Positions 20,101 through 29,181 of a DNA stretch of 30,286 bases are shown here, one piece after another (the stretch's first letter is position 1; each line of letters starts with the position of its first letter). Origin of the DNA: Byssochlamys sp. IMV 00236 (lineage: Eukaryota; Ascomycota; Eurotiomycetes; Eurotiales; Thermoascaceae); assembly GCA_001931875.2 (NCBI GenBank), contig MSJH02000156.1:1-30286 (forward strand), in the 5' to 3' direction. The notes under the pieces were generated by a model, which had not been told where the DNA came from, did not search any database, and saw only the letters and a list, made by a program, of their open reading frames with translations. Position numbers and translations under genes: made by a program.

Positions 20101-22226
20101 TTCCTTGAGGCTAATTAGATCAGCCCTGGGTTGAACATCAACAGTAGGGCCAACGCCAATAGACGTTTGCTGATGGCTGTCTAGAGTAGGCAGCTGGCTG
20201 AAGCTGCTCTCTGTGGGTACAAAGACTCTTTCTTTGATCAGCAGGGTCATCTGTTCTTGAGGAAGAATAATGGCAGCACGTGCAGATGCTGTTTGTAGTT
20301 CTCGAAGCACAACATGCTTTATCTGTTCTTGAACAATGACTTGGGGCTTTTCAGCGGTTTTGGGTATATCATTGGTGTCTAAAGATGACTGATTATCAGT
20401 CGTGTGCTCCAAGGTAATTTGACGAGCGTCCGTAATAAAGCTCGTTTCCGAGAGTTGTGGCACGGTGGTAACATCTACAGCTTTTCCATTGCTTGTGACA
20501 GGTGCAACAGAGTGTGTACTCAGACTGACGGATGACAAGCTGTCATTAGGCTTTTCATGTGCAACAATATCAATAGGATCTGTGTTGATGCCAACATCAA
20601 TCACTTGCACCTTGAATTCTAGCTCGGAAGACAATGGCTTCATAGGCAAAGCGCTTATAGGTGTACCAAATCCAAGGCCCAGCCCATTGTTGAATTGAGG
20701 GTCCTGCTGTTCATCCAGACTATCATCCAACTCAGAATCGCTTGACTTTATGCTTTGTTGATCAGAATCAGATGAATCATTAATTGAAACCCCACGCGCT
20801 TGTCTCGCAACACCACCACGTCTCTTTTTGGTGTGCTTCTTCTTGGCAGTCTTTGTGTTGCTGCGGCTGCCATTCATCGAGATGGCATTATTGCTCATGT
20901 TGGCTATATCTTTACGCAGCTGTTCAATTGTTTCCTGACTATCCGAGAGCATCTTTTTCAACTCGAACTTTTCTAGCTTTTCCTTGTGTGCTGTGCTTCT
21001 AAGGTTCGAGATAATTCGATGTGCATGAGCCAAGGACTGTTTGAGTGTTTCTGTTTCAAGCTGCTGGCTGCGGTTGGTCGTTGTGCTAGTAGATGGAATA
21101 GGATGCACATCCTTGACAGAGTGATCCGAGTCTTGGTCGTTCTTGTCTGCGGCTGCCTCTGATGACTCACTAGGCTCTTCACTACGAGCAGAGGCTGTAG
21201 CCATTTTAATGGCCAGTTTAGCCTTACATATCTTGAGTTCTGTGTTGAGTGCTTCGATCTGCTTTTGAATTTGAGCATTTTCACGCTGAGCATTGGCAGC
21301 ATGTTTTCGCAGCTGATGTGTCTCTTGCTCATGTCTTGCCTTCATGGCTTCAATCAACGAAGTGTTTTTTTCTTCTTGAGCTTTCATGATATCAATCTGC
21401 TCTGACTGGTTTTTGACTTGTTTGACCAATCTGGCATATTCTGCGTTGTGTTTAGCGATCGTTTGATTAGATTCCGATAAATGAGTTCTTAGTTCCTGAT
21501 TTGCTACCTCAAGATTCCAATTTTCCTCCTTTAATCTCTCTTTTTTAATACAAGATATTATTAGTAAATATCAAAATATTCTGATTGATAACCTACCTTC
21601 GATTTCCTCACGCTGCTTTAAATGTCTCTGAGCTGTTTCATGATGACGCTCATTCTCTGTCCTGGCTGCTTCCAGTTGCTTTATAATTTCTTCCTTTTCT
21701 TGGATGATATTCTGTAGTTTTCTCACTTCAATGAGTAATCCTTGACCAATCTCTGTGGCGAACTCGATATCTGGGTTACGTTTATTTCCATTTGCATATT
21801 TAGCTCGTTGTTTAGAAGATGAACTGTGAGTTGGTGCAGGAGGTAATAAAGGAGAGACAATATCTGAGCTCTAAATGATGCAAAATAGATAAATATTACA
21901 GATAAAATACACAATTGATTTTTTTTATTACTCACCTTGGTTGCCTTTATGTGCTGAAATTCATTTGCCAAAGTTTCTAGTTTTTCTCTGATTTCAGTAG
22001 GTAATTCGTCTTGCTGATTATATTTGTTGAGATCTTGAAGTTCTTTTCGAATCATGTCTGATTGCTTCAAGAATGCATTTCGACTAATCTGACTTGTTCC
22101 TAGCTTTGCCAACAATTGTTCCTGATTGCTTAGTTGAGCGGCAAGTTCAGACTTTACTTGGTTGACATTCATGCCAACAAAAGAAATCGGCCTGTTTGAC
22201 TTGCTAACATTTTGCTGGCTTGCCAT
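17177..22226 (-). CDS. NUM1: Num1/ApsA/Mcp5-type cortical anchor: coiled coil, degenerate repeat array, PH domain (1604 aa)
   Basis: Five exons on the minus strand: 22226-21936, 21870-21597, 21539-17664, 17601-17465 and 17413-17177; 4815 nt, all in frame. The N-terminal third is coiled coil (HETAQRHLKQREEIE, and onward). A basic patch KKKHTKKRRGG lies in a Ser/Asp-rich linker. A long array of degenerate helical repeats is encoded between about 20125 and 18340. A Ser-rich linker is followed by a C-terminal PH domain of the Mcp5/Num1 type: ITAITKTMIGEWLLKHTRR, GISENKHRRFFWVHPYTKTL, and, across the introns, LLIRTPKRDLKLTAPTLERH and WFKSLSYLL. Family role: binding the plasma membrane through the PH domain and anchoring dynein (and in yeast mitochondria) for nuclear migration. 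The PH match makes the family secure. The exact symbol is by analogy. Confidence 0.9.
18340..20125 (-). repeat. Coding repeat array in the Num1-like protein
   Basis: Roughly 14-16 copies of a helical unit, spaced irregularly (about 22-45 residues, some with longer spacers). Consensus: M-[IV]-[ST]-K-x-[EA]-[VA]-[DE]-x-L-[IV]-x-x-A-x-x-x-A-x-x-x-E. Examples are MVTKAAVDQLIAEATEKAVL, MIAQSQVDKLIAEATEKALL and LISKEEADTLVQQAVREAVE. The last copies near the C-terminal end are more regular. Yeast Num1 also has a central tandem repeat array, but with a much longer and near-identical unit. Confidence 0.8.
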
Positions 22227-22390
22227 TTTATAAGACTTTGTATTTTTTTGCAAGCAAAACAGCAAACAGCAGAAAAATAAAAGAAAGAGAATGAAATGCT
22301 TCTTGAATATAAATAAAACAACGTGGTGACTTGAGTCACACAAATAAAATGCCCTCTGTAACTCAAAATAGAAGGTGGTCTGCTGTTTTT

Positions 22391-22397
22391 TTTTATA
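22391..22397 (-). promoter_or_regulatory. Possible TATA box of the Num1-like gene
   Basis: The minus strand reads TATAAAA after a G-rich stretch, about 165 bp before the ATG at 22226. The distance implies a leader of roughly 135 nt with CT-rich sequence. The assignment is positional only. Confidence 0.35.
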
Positions 22398-22459
22398 CCC
22401 CCTCGCCTGCCCGTTCTTCTGTCCTCCCCTCCCCCTCTTTTTGGTTAGCATTTATTGAA

Positions 22460-23637
22460 AATGGGTGATCCGTCGTTTATACAAAGTGTTGTTCTTGAGT
22501 GTCTATTGGTTTTCTATGGATTGACTTTTTCGGAGTACTTTGGTTACTATGATACGGTGAGGCAACACTTTCATGCAAAAAAAAAGAAACTTTTATTTAC
22601 ACCCAATGTAACCGTATTATGGCCTTACCATTGTCCTATAAAGAGCATATTCTCTGTCACCAATTACACTCTTGTGCCTATTTACCTTGCGCCATGCGTA
22701 ACCATGACATTTACTTGGCGATGAACCAATGCATAAACAAATAATGCTTAAACACACTACAGTAATTATAATCCATACTTAGAACAATGACTCACCGACC
22801 ATCTGATAGCAACTATAAATAGTATATCTTTAATTTATTTATTTGTTCCTTTTGCCTTTATCTCAGAATAAAGGTGAATAATGTGTACTTCTTTTATCTT
22901 TGTCTTATAAACCATTACATAACATAACTCACGGTAACGTAGCAAAAAATATAGCCTCATATCCTTGGAGCTCATGTAATTATAAACTTTTTGCAGGAAT
23001 ATTCTCAAGTTCTGATTGAAATGCTCATATTCTTGTAAAGCTTTTAAAAAGAGTCGGCAACTTTTGTGTACAGAATGTGGTCAGTGGCTTCAAAAGCTGC
23101 GAAGAGCAGAATATACAAATCAAGAAAATAGTCCACATTTCAGTTGCTGTATTCTCCACAAGAGCACAAGCTCGTCCATATTTATGTAGCTTTTACAGGT
23201 AATGATTGGGCCTTGTAAGATTTTTAGGCCTGGGTTGGCATGCGCACTTCCCACATCTAAAAGAGTAACGCTAGCAACATAGACGAATAGTAGCAAAGAA
23301 TAATTACAGATGTACGTCAGTATGCCTCTATATAGTTTCTATATAAGAAAAAGCCCATTATTATAAGCAGCATTTTATATGCAAACAGGATTGTTCATGG
23401 CCAATAAGAAATGGACATGACGCGTTATATGAGTGTTTTATTGTGCGCCAAGAATCACTCTTTAATATTCTGTATTCAATGTAACATCATCGTTGTCTTT
23501 ACAGAAAAAGAAAAAGGATTTGGCACATGTGCATCTGTCGACTACAGAGTCCTTTTATTATAAACGTTTTTTAGCGACAAGTGACTACCAAAACAACCAA
23601 ACAAGCCCTCTTGCCTACCTCGATCATAACAATCTTT
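22460..23637. other. Long intergenic stretch without a recognisable gene
   Basis: About 1.2 kb, AT-rich. Short open stretches occur, for example an 83-codon plus-strand frame from the ATG at 22461-22463 and a frame near 23055-23190 with C-x2-C pairs (LLCTECGQWLQKLRRAEY). Neither has supporting splice structure, a family match or coding-like composition along its length. It may contain more decayed mobile DNA, since it adjoins the pseudogene at 23638-24420. Confidence 0.4.
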
Positions 23638-24420
23638 CTATTTCATTCGATCAGCCATTTGTTCTTTGAATTTGCGGACGAAATGCATGTTGGCACTCTC
23701 TGGTGCGTCTTCCATTGGTGTCATAGATACTTTATTGGATTCCTCTAAGTATTTTCGTTGGGAAACACTACATGCATCAGAAAATATACCAGAAGTTCGA
23801 TTAATTCTACAGGTGCTACCTCTACCCAATACCTATGATGCCCTCCAGCAAACCCTTTCAATTGTGGCATCGTGTTAAGCATGGCTTTATAAAGTCGCCA
23901 TATTGGTTTGTTTATCTTTTCAAGAAGAGAAAAAAGAAATCTTGTTATTGCTTTATTCATTCTAGCTTTATGTTGTCAGTTGATCGAAAAAGACCACTTA
24001 TGATAAATTCGTACTTAGATTATTTAGCTTATTTTCTGATGTATTTTCTGGTGCATAGTGTTCACCCCACAATAATATCCATTTTTCTTCGTCCTCTGCT
24101 CCTTGCTCGGAAAAATTTTGTATGCGATGGAATAAATTAATTGAATTGTTTTGTCTTCATACTTATGTTCGTCAAAGATCGACAGGCAATATCGGATGAC
24201 CCGTGACATGAATAAAGGATCCACCTTATGTTGAATCTCTAACAAAATCGGAGCAAGAAATATGCTACATTTTGTCTTTGGAAGATACACTACGTCAGAT
24301 TTTCGTCCATCAGGATATTCATTTCCGACGATATAGAACATGGTGCCAGCAAGATAAATTAAAATGGGTGATATCCATATTGTCATGTCAAAAACGCATG
24401 ATTCTTTTTGTTCCTACATT
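23638..24420 (-). pseudogene. Remnant of a Mucoralean PD-(D/E)XK-like (Rpn/transposase-associated) protein
   Basis: On the minus strand an open stretch from a possible splice acceptor at about 24408 (ATG at 24386) runs to 24024 and contains GRKSDVVYLP, then APILLEIQHKVDPLFMSRVI and RYCLSIFDEHKY. The spacing of the Asp in SDVVY and the E-x-Q in LLEIQ, followed by an amphipathic helix, resembles the D...ExK/ExQ core of PD-(D/E)XK nucleases seen in Rpn-like transposase families. The frame then degenerates: another frame at about 24140-24000 (EEKWILLWGEHYAPEN), then 23960-23745 and 23829-23638, the last ending NMHFVRKFKEQMADRMK. No continuous or cleanly spliced model joins these pieces. Its own promoter would have to lie inside the 3' flank of HIS7. 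I therefore call it a degraded accessory gene. Family assignment is tentative. Confidence 0.4.
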
Positions 24421-24541
24421 AAATTAAAAAGGGGAGCTAAGCCTAATATGGAATCTCCTTTATCTTTATGTAACAAAGCGGTGCATTTTTACTATTGATC
24501 TTTGGTTGCGACACTCGTGTCAGTAAAACATTAATTTTTAT

Positions 24542-26244
24542 TTACAAAATGGTTGTATCAACAGGTCTAACGGCTACATTTGTCTTTTTCAAGTGATCTT
24601 TTACAGATTGAATAGGAACTTCTTTACGATGGAAAATACCCGCTGCTAAAGCGGCTTCTACATCTGTCTTTTCAAATACTTGTTCAAAATGCTCTACACA
24701 TCCTGCACCACTTGAAGCAATGACAGGAATAGAAACAGCTTCCTTGACAGCACGAATCAACTCGAGTTCAAAGCCAGAATTGGTACCATCTCTATCCATA
24801 CAGTTCAACAAGATTTCACCCGCACCCAATTTCTCACAGGCTGTAACTAATTGAACAACATCCAAGTCGCGACCTTCACGGCCACCCTTGACAGTACATT
24901 GGTACCAGCAGTACTCTTCTCCATTAGGGCCAGGCTGAGAGTTCTTAACCACATGGTGTGTTGTTTCACTAGGATCCTTGACGTATACACGACGAGGATC
25001 AACAGAGATGACAACGGCTTGAGAACCATAGGCATCTGCAATTGTCTCGATTGCAGTTGTTCCCGTCTTTTTGCATCCGTTTTCATAAAACTTTTCGGCA
25101 CAATATACAGCATCACTACCAATAGAGACCTTATCAGCACCTGAACGGAAGTACTCTCCAGCGACTTTAAAAGCAGGATGGAATGTGCCATCTGGATCTG
25201 TTACATCACGAATACCACCACCAATCGTCAAGGGAACAAACACGGTTTCGGATGTACGCTTGAGGACTTCGAGCATAGGCGTATCGCCCAAGGGACAATT
25301 ACGGAAACTGGTAATATTCAAGAACGTCACTTCATCAGCTCCCTCTTCAAAGTAGCGTTTGGCCAAATCGACGGGCTTTCCTAAATTACGCACATCATTG
25401 TTTCCTCCTGTTTCACGAACATCATACTGATCGCCCTTGGTGACAACCAGGTCACCTTGATCATTTGCACGGACATCCAAACAGGCAATGATACGCTTTG
25501 TAAGTCTATGTTTTTCGTACAAGACGGGTTCCTTGCTGATGATATGCTTGTTGTCTACAATACCGGTGCCAGTCAAGAAAGATTTGAGAACGTTCAAACC
25601 AGCATATCCGCTCTTTTCGGGGTGATACTGTGTAGCAAACACGTTGTCTTTTTGTACAGAAGAGATAAACAATTCATCGCCATATTGACTTGTGGTCAAT
25701 GTCCACTCCTTGTTCTTTTCTGTATATCTTGCGGCATAAGAGTGAACAAAGTAATAAGCCTTGTCATCATTCATGCTATAGTTCACTTCTTGTCCCTCAT
25801 CCTTAGTTTGTTCCTTGATCACTTGCACATTGCTCCATCCCATATGAGGCACAGCCTTGGACGTGGCGTCAAACTTGGAGACTTTACCAGGAATAATGCC
25901 CAATCCTGGTTCATCACTTTCATCAGAACCTTCAAATAGGGACTGCATACCTACACAGATACCCATAAAGGGCTTTCCGGAGGCAATATAGTCCTTTAAA
26001 GGTTGAGAGTAGCCCTTGTTACGTAAGGCTCGCATGGCATATCCAAAATCACCCACACCAGGGAAAATAAGTTTCTATATCTCTTAATTTATTGCTCATC
26101 TTTATATCAATTCAATCTTACATCAGCTTTAGCGATATCTGAAGGCTCCTCTACGAATTGGATATCAAAGCCTAAATGATGAACGGCATTCACTAAACTG
26201 CGAACATTGCCTGCACCATAATCAAGCATATAAAGGCCAGGCAT
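24542..26244 (-). CDS. HIS7: Imidazole glycerol phosphate synthase, bifunctional glutaminase/cyclase (551 aa)
   Basis: Two exons on the minus strand, 26244-26122 and 26074-24542, separated by a 47 bp intron; 1656 nt. Length matches yeast His7 (552 aa). The N-terminal glutaminase (HisH-like) domain shows MLDYGAGNVRSL, FPGVGDFGYAM, the nucleophile Cys in GICVGMQSLF and the catalytic HPE in TQYHPEKSG. The C-terminal cyclase (HisF-like barrel) shows IACLDVR with its catalytic Asp, LTIGGGIRD, VSIGSDA, NCMDRDGTNSGF with the second catalytic Asp, and VIASSGAG. It converts PRFAR and glutamine-derived ammonia to IGP and AICAR, in histidine and purine metabolism in the cytosol. An AATAAA overlaps the stop codon on the coding strand. 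A Gcn4-type site lies about 100 bp upstream of the ATG. Confidence 0.97.
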
Positions 26245-26544
26245 TTTCTTTTCTTTTCTTTGATAGGCTGCGCAAAGAGAGAAGAATTAAAAAAAAAGAT
26301 AAAGCAAGCTATTTAATTAAAAACAGTGGCTTGAATGAGATTTTCTGAGTCATTTTGCGTCCTGTCTTTGAAAACATTTGTTCACTCAGATTAAATTTCA
26401 GGTCAAAAAGAGCACTTCAATTTACCAATGAGCACGTAGTATTTCTACTACTTTGCCCTGGTCGGATCGCTGTGAAAAAGAAATGAAAGCCCCTTTTGGA
26501 ATTAAAGGGAAAATGTAAAAGAGTTAAAGTGAGAGTGATGATAA
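26245..26544. other. HIS7 promoter region
   Basis: No gene is seen. It contains the Gcn4-like element at 26346-26352 and A/T- and purine-rich tracts close to the HIS7 ATG. Confidence 0.5.
26346..26352. promoter_or_regulatory. Gcn4/CpcA-type bZIP site upstream of HIS7
   Basis: TGAGTCA, extended to TGAGTCAT, an exact match to the TGASTCA consensus. It lies 102 bp upstream of the HIS7 start codon. Amino-acid biosynthesis genes in fungi are commonly induced through this element by general amino-acid control. Confidence 0.65.
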
Positions 26545-26784
26545 TTAACTATCAGAATATCGATGGTTTATATGAAGAAGACATTTGACAAAAGGTTCAC
26601 CAAGGTAGTTAGAGGGATCTGGAAGTTGAGAGTGAGCCAGATAGTCCATCTCAAATAGAATTGCACAGATAGTAGGCCAGCGAATGAGCCAAGCATCAAT
26701 TAATTTCCTTGCTTTCTTGGTAAGGAATGCTGGTGGCAAAATAGTCGAAAGATCAGACAGCGGGCCGTCAATAGACTTTGGCAT
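26545..26784 (-). CDS. Small ORF of unknown function (79 aa), possibly a gene fragment
   Basis: An open frame with its own ATG at 26784, immediately preceded by an acceptor-like TTTAG. It contains Trp-, Leu- and Pro-rich sequence (KLIDAWLIRWPTICAILFEM, SNYLGEPFVKCLLH). Composition looks protein-like. It lies just downstream, on the same strand, of the TnpB/Fanzor-like fragment and could be a degraded continuation of it or a separate fragment. No family is recognised. Confidence 0.3.
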   Translation of the reverse strand: MPKSIDGPLSDLSTILPPAFLTKKARKLIDAWLIRWPTICAILFEMDYLAHSQLPDPSNYLGEPFVKCLLHINHRYSDS

Positions 26785-26839
26785 CTAAAGGCGGTTGTGC
26801 ATGTTTAAACAAGAAAAACTGTGAGATCGCGTGAAGAGT

Positions 26840-27133
26840 TCATTTGGATGTTAAATGATAATACTCCTTCATAATACAGCGTCTTATTTCATGTTGGTTT
26901 TCATCTAAACCCATAGTAGCCGTATAGACTGTTTTTCTGCCTGGGTCTAGAAAACTTGTCCTATATAATTGAATAACTTCTATTGAAAAGTCATCAACAC
27001 CCAAGTCATGGTTTTGTATTAAGGTATCATCTCCTTTTTCGTCAAATGTCCTTCTGTAAAATATGAAAACTACACAAAATCCATCAGATCCGACAATGTT
27101 GCCAAGCAACACCTTATTTTCTTCATTGGGTAT
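26840..27133 (-). pseudogene. TnpB/Fanzor-like (IS605 OrfB-related) nuclease fragment with RuvC-I-type motif
   Basis: From an acceptor-like ACAG just before 27133, an open 97-codon stretch reads to a TGA at 26840-26842. It contains VLLGNIVGSDGFCVVFIFYR, LGVDDFSIEVIQLY, then FLDPGRKTVYTATMG (motif at about 26931-26950) and RRCIMKEYYHLTSK. The order, a D-P-G-R-K motif followed by R-C-x-x-x-E-Y-Y, is what I recall from a large family of Mucoromycotan proteins related to TnpB/Fanzor RNA-guided nucleases; the D-P-G Asp would be the first RuvC catalytic residue. The rest of the nuclease (RuvC-II Glu, C-x2-C zinc finger, RuvC-III Asp) is missing. Upstream sequence degrades and reaches the mariner insertion at 27344. 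Family assignment is from memory of motifs. Confidence 0.45.
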
Positions 27134-27343
27134 CTGTGATATTTGTGTGATGTTTGTATTGTTGCAGTAATGGTGATGAACAGAAAGCACAATGGGGCTC
27201 TTTATGTTTCTTTTTCTTTAGAAGAATAAAGAAAGTTATTAAAATTGGTAGTTGCACTTTGTTTACACTAATTAATCGTTGTAGGAAGGTACTAGAATGC
27301 AACAATCCGTAGTAACAGGAGGTCGAAGTATTAACATTTATTA

Positions 27344-28613
27344 CAGTGCAGTGACCTGACAAAAATTTTGACCGTTTTTTAAAAGTCAGCTTTACTAATG
27401 CTATTAAAGACTACACAGTAAAGAAGGTGACCCTTTTGTAGCTTTGTTACAGTTATAAGATAGCACAAATGGCGACGAAAGGTCAGCTAAATTAGAATAT
27501 CGAAAAAAAAAAAATGAGAGCTGTAAAGCAATTTTTGGATTTTTATTGTTCTAATATTTTGTGGGTCCACCACGAGCCTTGATCACAACCTTGACCTTCT
27601 TTGGCATGGAATCAATCAACTCGTTGATAGTTTCTGGAGTTAATTCTCTCCAAACACTCTCCAAAACAACTCCTACGGCTTGTGGGCTTCTGGCATGAGG
27701 GCATAAAGCGTTAATTTTCCTCTTCATTATGCTCCACAAATTTTTAATTGGATTTTAATCCGGTGACTGAGCTGGCCAAGACATCTTGTTTATACCCTTT
27801 GCCTTCCTCCATTCGGCAGCGATTTTCGCTCTATGGATGGGTGTGCCGTTTCTCATGAGCACAGGACTATCTAGGCTTTTGTAAAAGTCTAGTAACACTG
27901 GCTCATAGACCTGGTTTTATGAAGTCGGCACTTGCCCTCATGCCTTTCTTCATAAAGACAAGTTTCGACTTCTTTCCACCAGCTATGGCTCTCCAAACCA
28001 TGATAGAAGTTCTGCCACTTTTGAAGGTTGGCGCCAGACATTCCTTCTTGAACTTTTCTGAAACATTGCGCCATACCCTGGGCTGTGAAGACAGCTTGCC
28101 GATTTCGAAGCTCGACTTGTCTGTCCAGATTACTTTTTTCCAGTCGTCTACTGTCCAGTGGGCATGTTTTTTGGCAAAGATATATCTTACTTTTTGCTGC
28201 TTTTCATTTAAAAATGGCTTCTTGACAGCCACACGAGAGGCATAGCCAAGTTTTCTCAGTTCCCTGTGAATTGTTCTTTCAGTGGCCTTTGTGCTGATTA
28301 GTTGACTAATTTTGCTAAGAGTAGCACGGCGGTTTGCTCGTACTACTCTTCCCAGTTCTCTTCTTTTCCTATCGTTGAAGATAGGAGGCCTTCCAAACCT
28401 AGGCTTCGTCTCTAATTTTCCATTCTTTTTCCATTGTTGAAATACACGACGTACGGTTCGTTCTAAAATGTCATCGCAGCGTCTGGCAACGATTTTTTCG
28501 TTTTGAGACAAAGTTAAATAAACCATTTTATGTGTTTATAAGAGAAAGAAAGAGAAAAGTATAGTCATGTTCATCGAGCATCTTTCAAAGACTTTTTCGA
28601 GGTCATTGTACAA
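27344..28613 (-). mobile_element. Tc1/mariner DNA transposon, complete in outline, inactive (1270 bp)
   Basis: The element is flanked by TA duplications at 27342-27343 and 28614-28615. The left terminal inverted repeat starts CAGTGCAGTGACCTGACAAA at 27344. The right end, read inward, starts TTGTACAATGACCTCGAAAA. The two ends agree over about 30 bp, with mostly C/T or G/A differences. The size is normal for the superfamily. The transposase inside is broken (separate entry), and a poly-A tract and AT-rich spacer lie between the left TIR and the transposase stop. Confidence 0.85.
27551..28526 (-). pseudogene. Tc1/mariner transposase, frameshifted and catalytically dead
   Basis: Start ATG at 28526. 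The first 200 codons are open: helix-turn-helix DNA-binding regions (RTVRRVFQQWKKNGKLETKP) separated by a GRPP AT-hook-like motif, then the first catalytic Asp in VIWTDKSSFE. Near 27915 the frame shifts. The continuing frame reads VYEPVLLDFYKSLDSPVLMR, NGTPIHRAKIAAEW, MSWPAQSPD, then a TAA at 27755-27757 where Leu is expected in SPDLNPIENLW, then NPIKNLWSIM and on to TAG at 27551-27553. The spacing between the second and third catalytic positions is 34 residues, so this was a DD34E enzyme. The second Asp is now Asn (AAC) and the Glu is now Lys (AAA). Confidence 0.9.
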
Positions 28614-28615
28614 TA

Positions 28616-29181
28616 AAGATCTCCTGCTTCTTTTTGTACGCCAATATAGTGTTTCTTGGTTGTTCGTTCTCAAGTCCTAACAGAGTACTTTCAAGGATTT
28701 TCGGCTTCTTTTGTAGCATTTATCACCCTTTGATCGGTAAGGCTGGAAGATGAAGATTGTCCGTTGTACATAATGATGTTGGTTAACCAGTTGTAGTGAT
28801 ATTGTGATATTATTTGATTAATAATAAAGCAAGGAAAGCCAAAGACTGATTGAAGGGTTTCAGCTTATCTATTTGTTAAAAGCAAGACGAAGAAGAAGAA
28901 AGAATCGACCAAGATAATCGGCATCCTTATATATGATAATATTCAGGAACCGAAGCAGATCATACTCAAGAAGTGTTAATCTCAACAAAAATGTTATTTA
29001 AAGACAAAGACTTTACAAGTATGCCAAGCGTTTATCTCTAGTAATAATATAATGTTCTTTCAAAAAAGTAATTGCAACAAGTGTGTTAGAACCTTTGTAT
29101 AGTAAATATGCTCAGAAATCTTAAGCAAGCAGTCTATTTTCAATATCCGATGGAGCAGTGATATTTTATTTGTATTTCCTT
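28616..29181. other. Intergenic region with a broken coding fragment next to the mariner element
   Basis: On the minus strand, from an ATG near 28770 to the transposon end, one frame reads MYNGQSSSSSLTDQ and then, after a one-base frame change, ILESTLLGLENEQPRNTILA and YKKKQEIF. The P-x-NT-x-x-AY-x-x-K-Q pattern resembles the N-terminus of GCR1-like/tyrosine-recombinase (Crypton-type) proteins that are abundant in Mucorales. The stretch 28790-29181 is AT-rich with no gene seen; its right end is the 3' flank of the BSD2-like gene. Confidence 0.35.

Noticed and set aside
12833..22625. A 15 bp exact match (CCGTATTATGGCCTT) near 12838 and 22611
   Set aside because: A shared 15-mer is expected roughly by chance in a 30 kb AT-rich window, and the flanks do not align.
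22461..22724. Plus-strand ORF of about 87 codons upstream of the Num1-like gene
   Set aside because: It contains an A-run encoding KKKK and shows no family, no conserved motif and no splice or promoter context. It overlaps the promoter side of the Num1-like gene.
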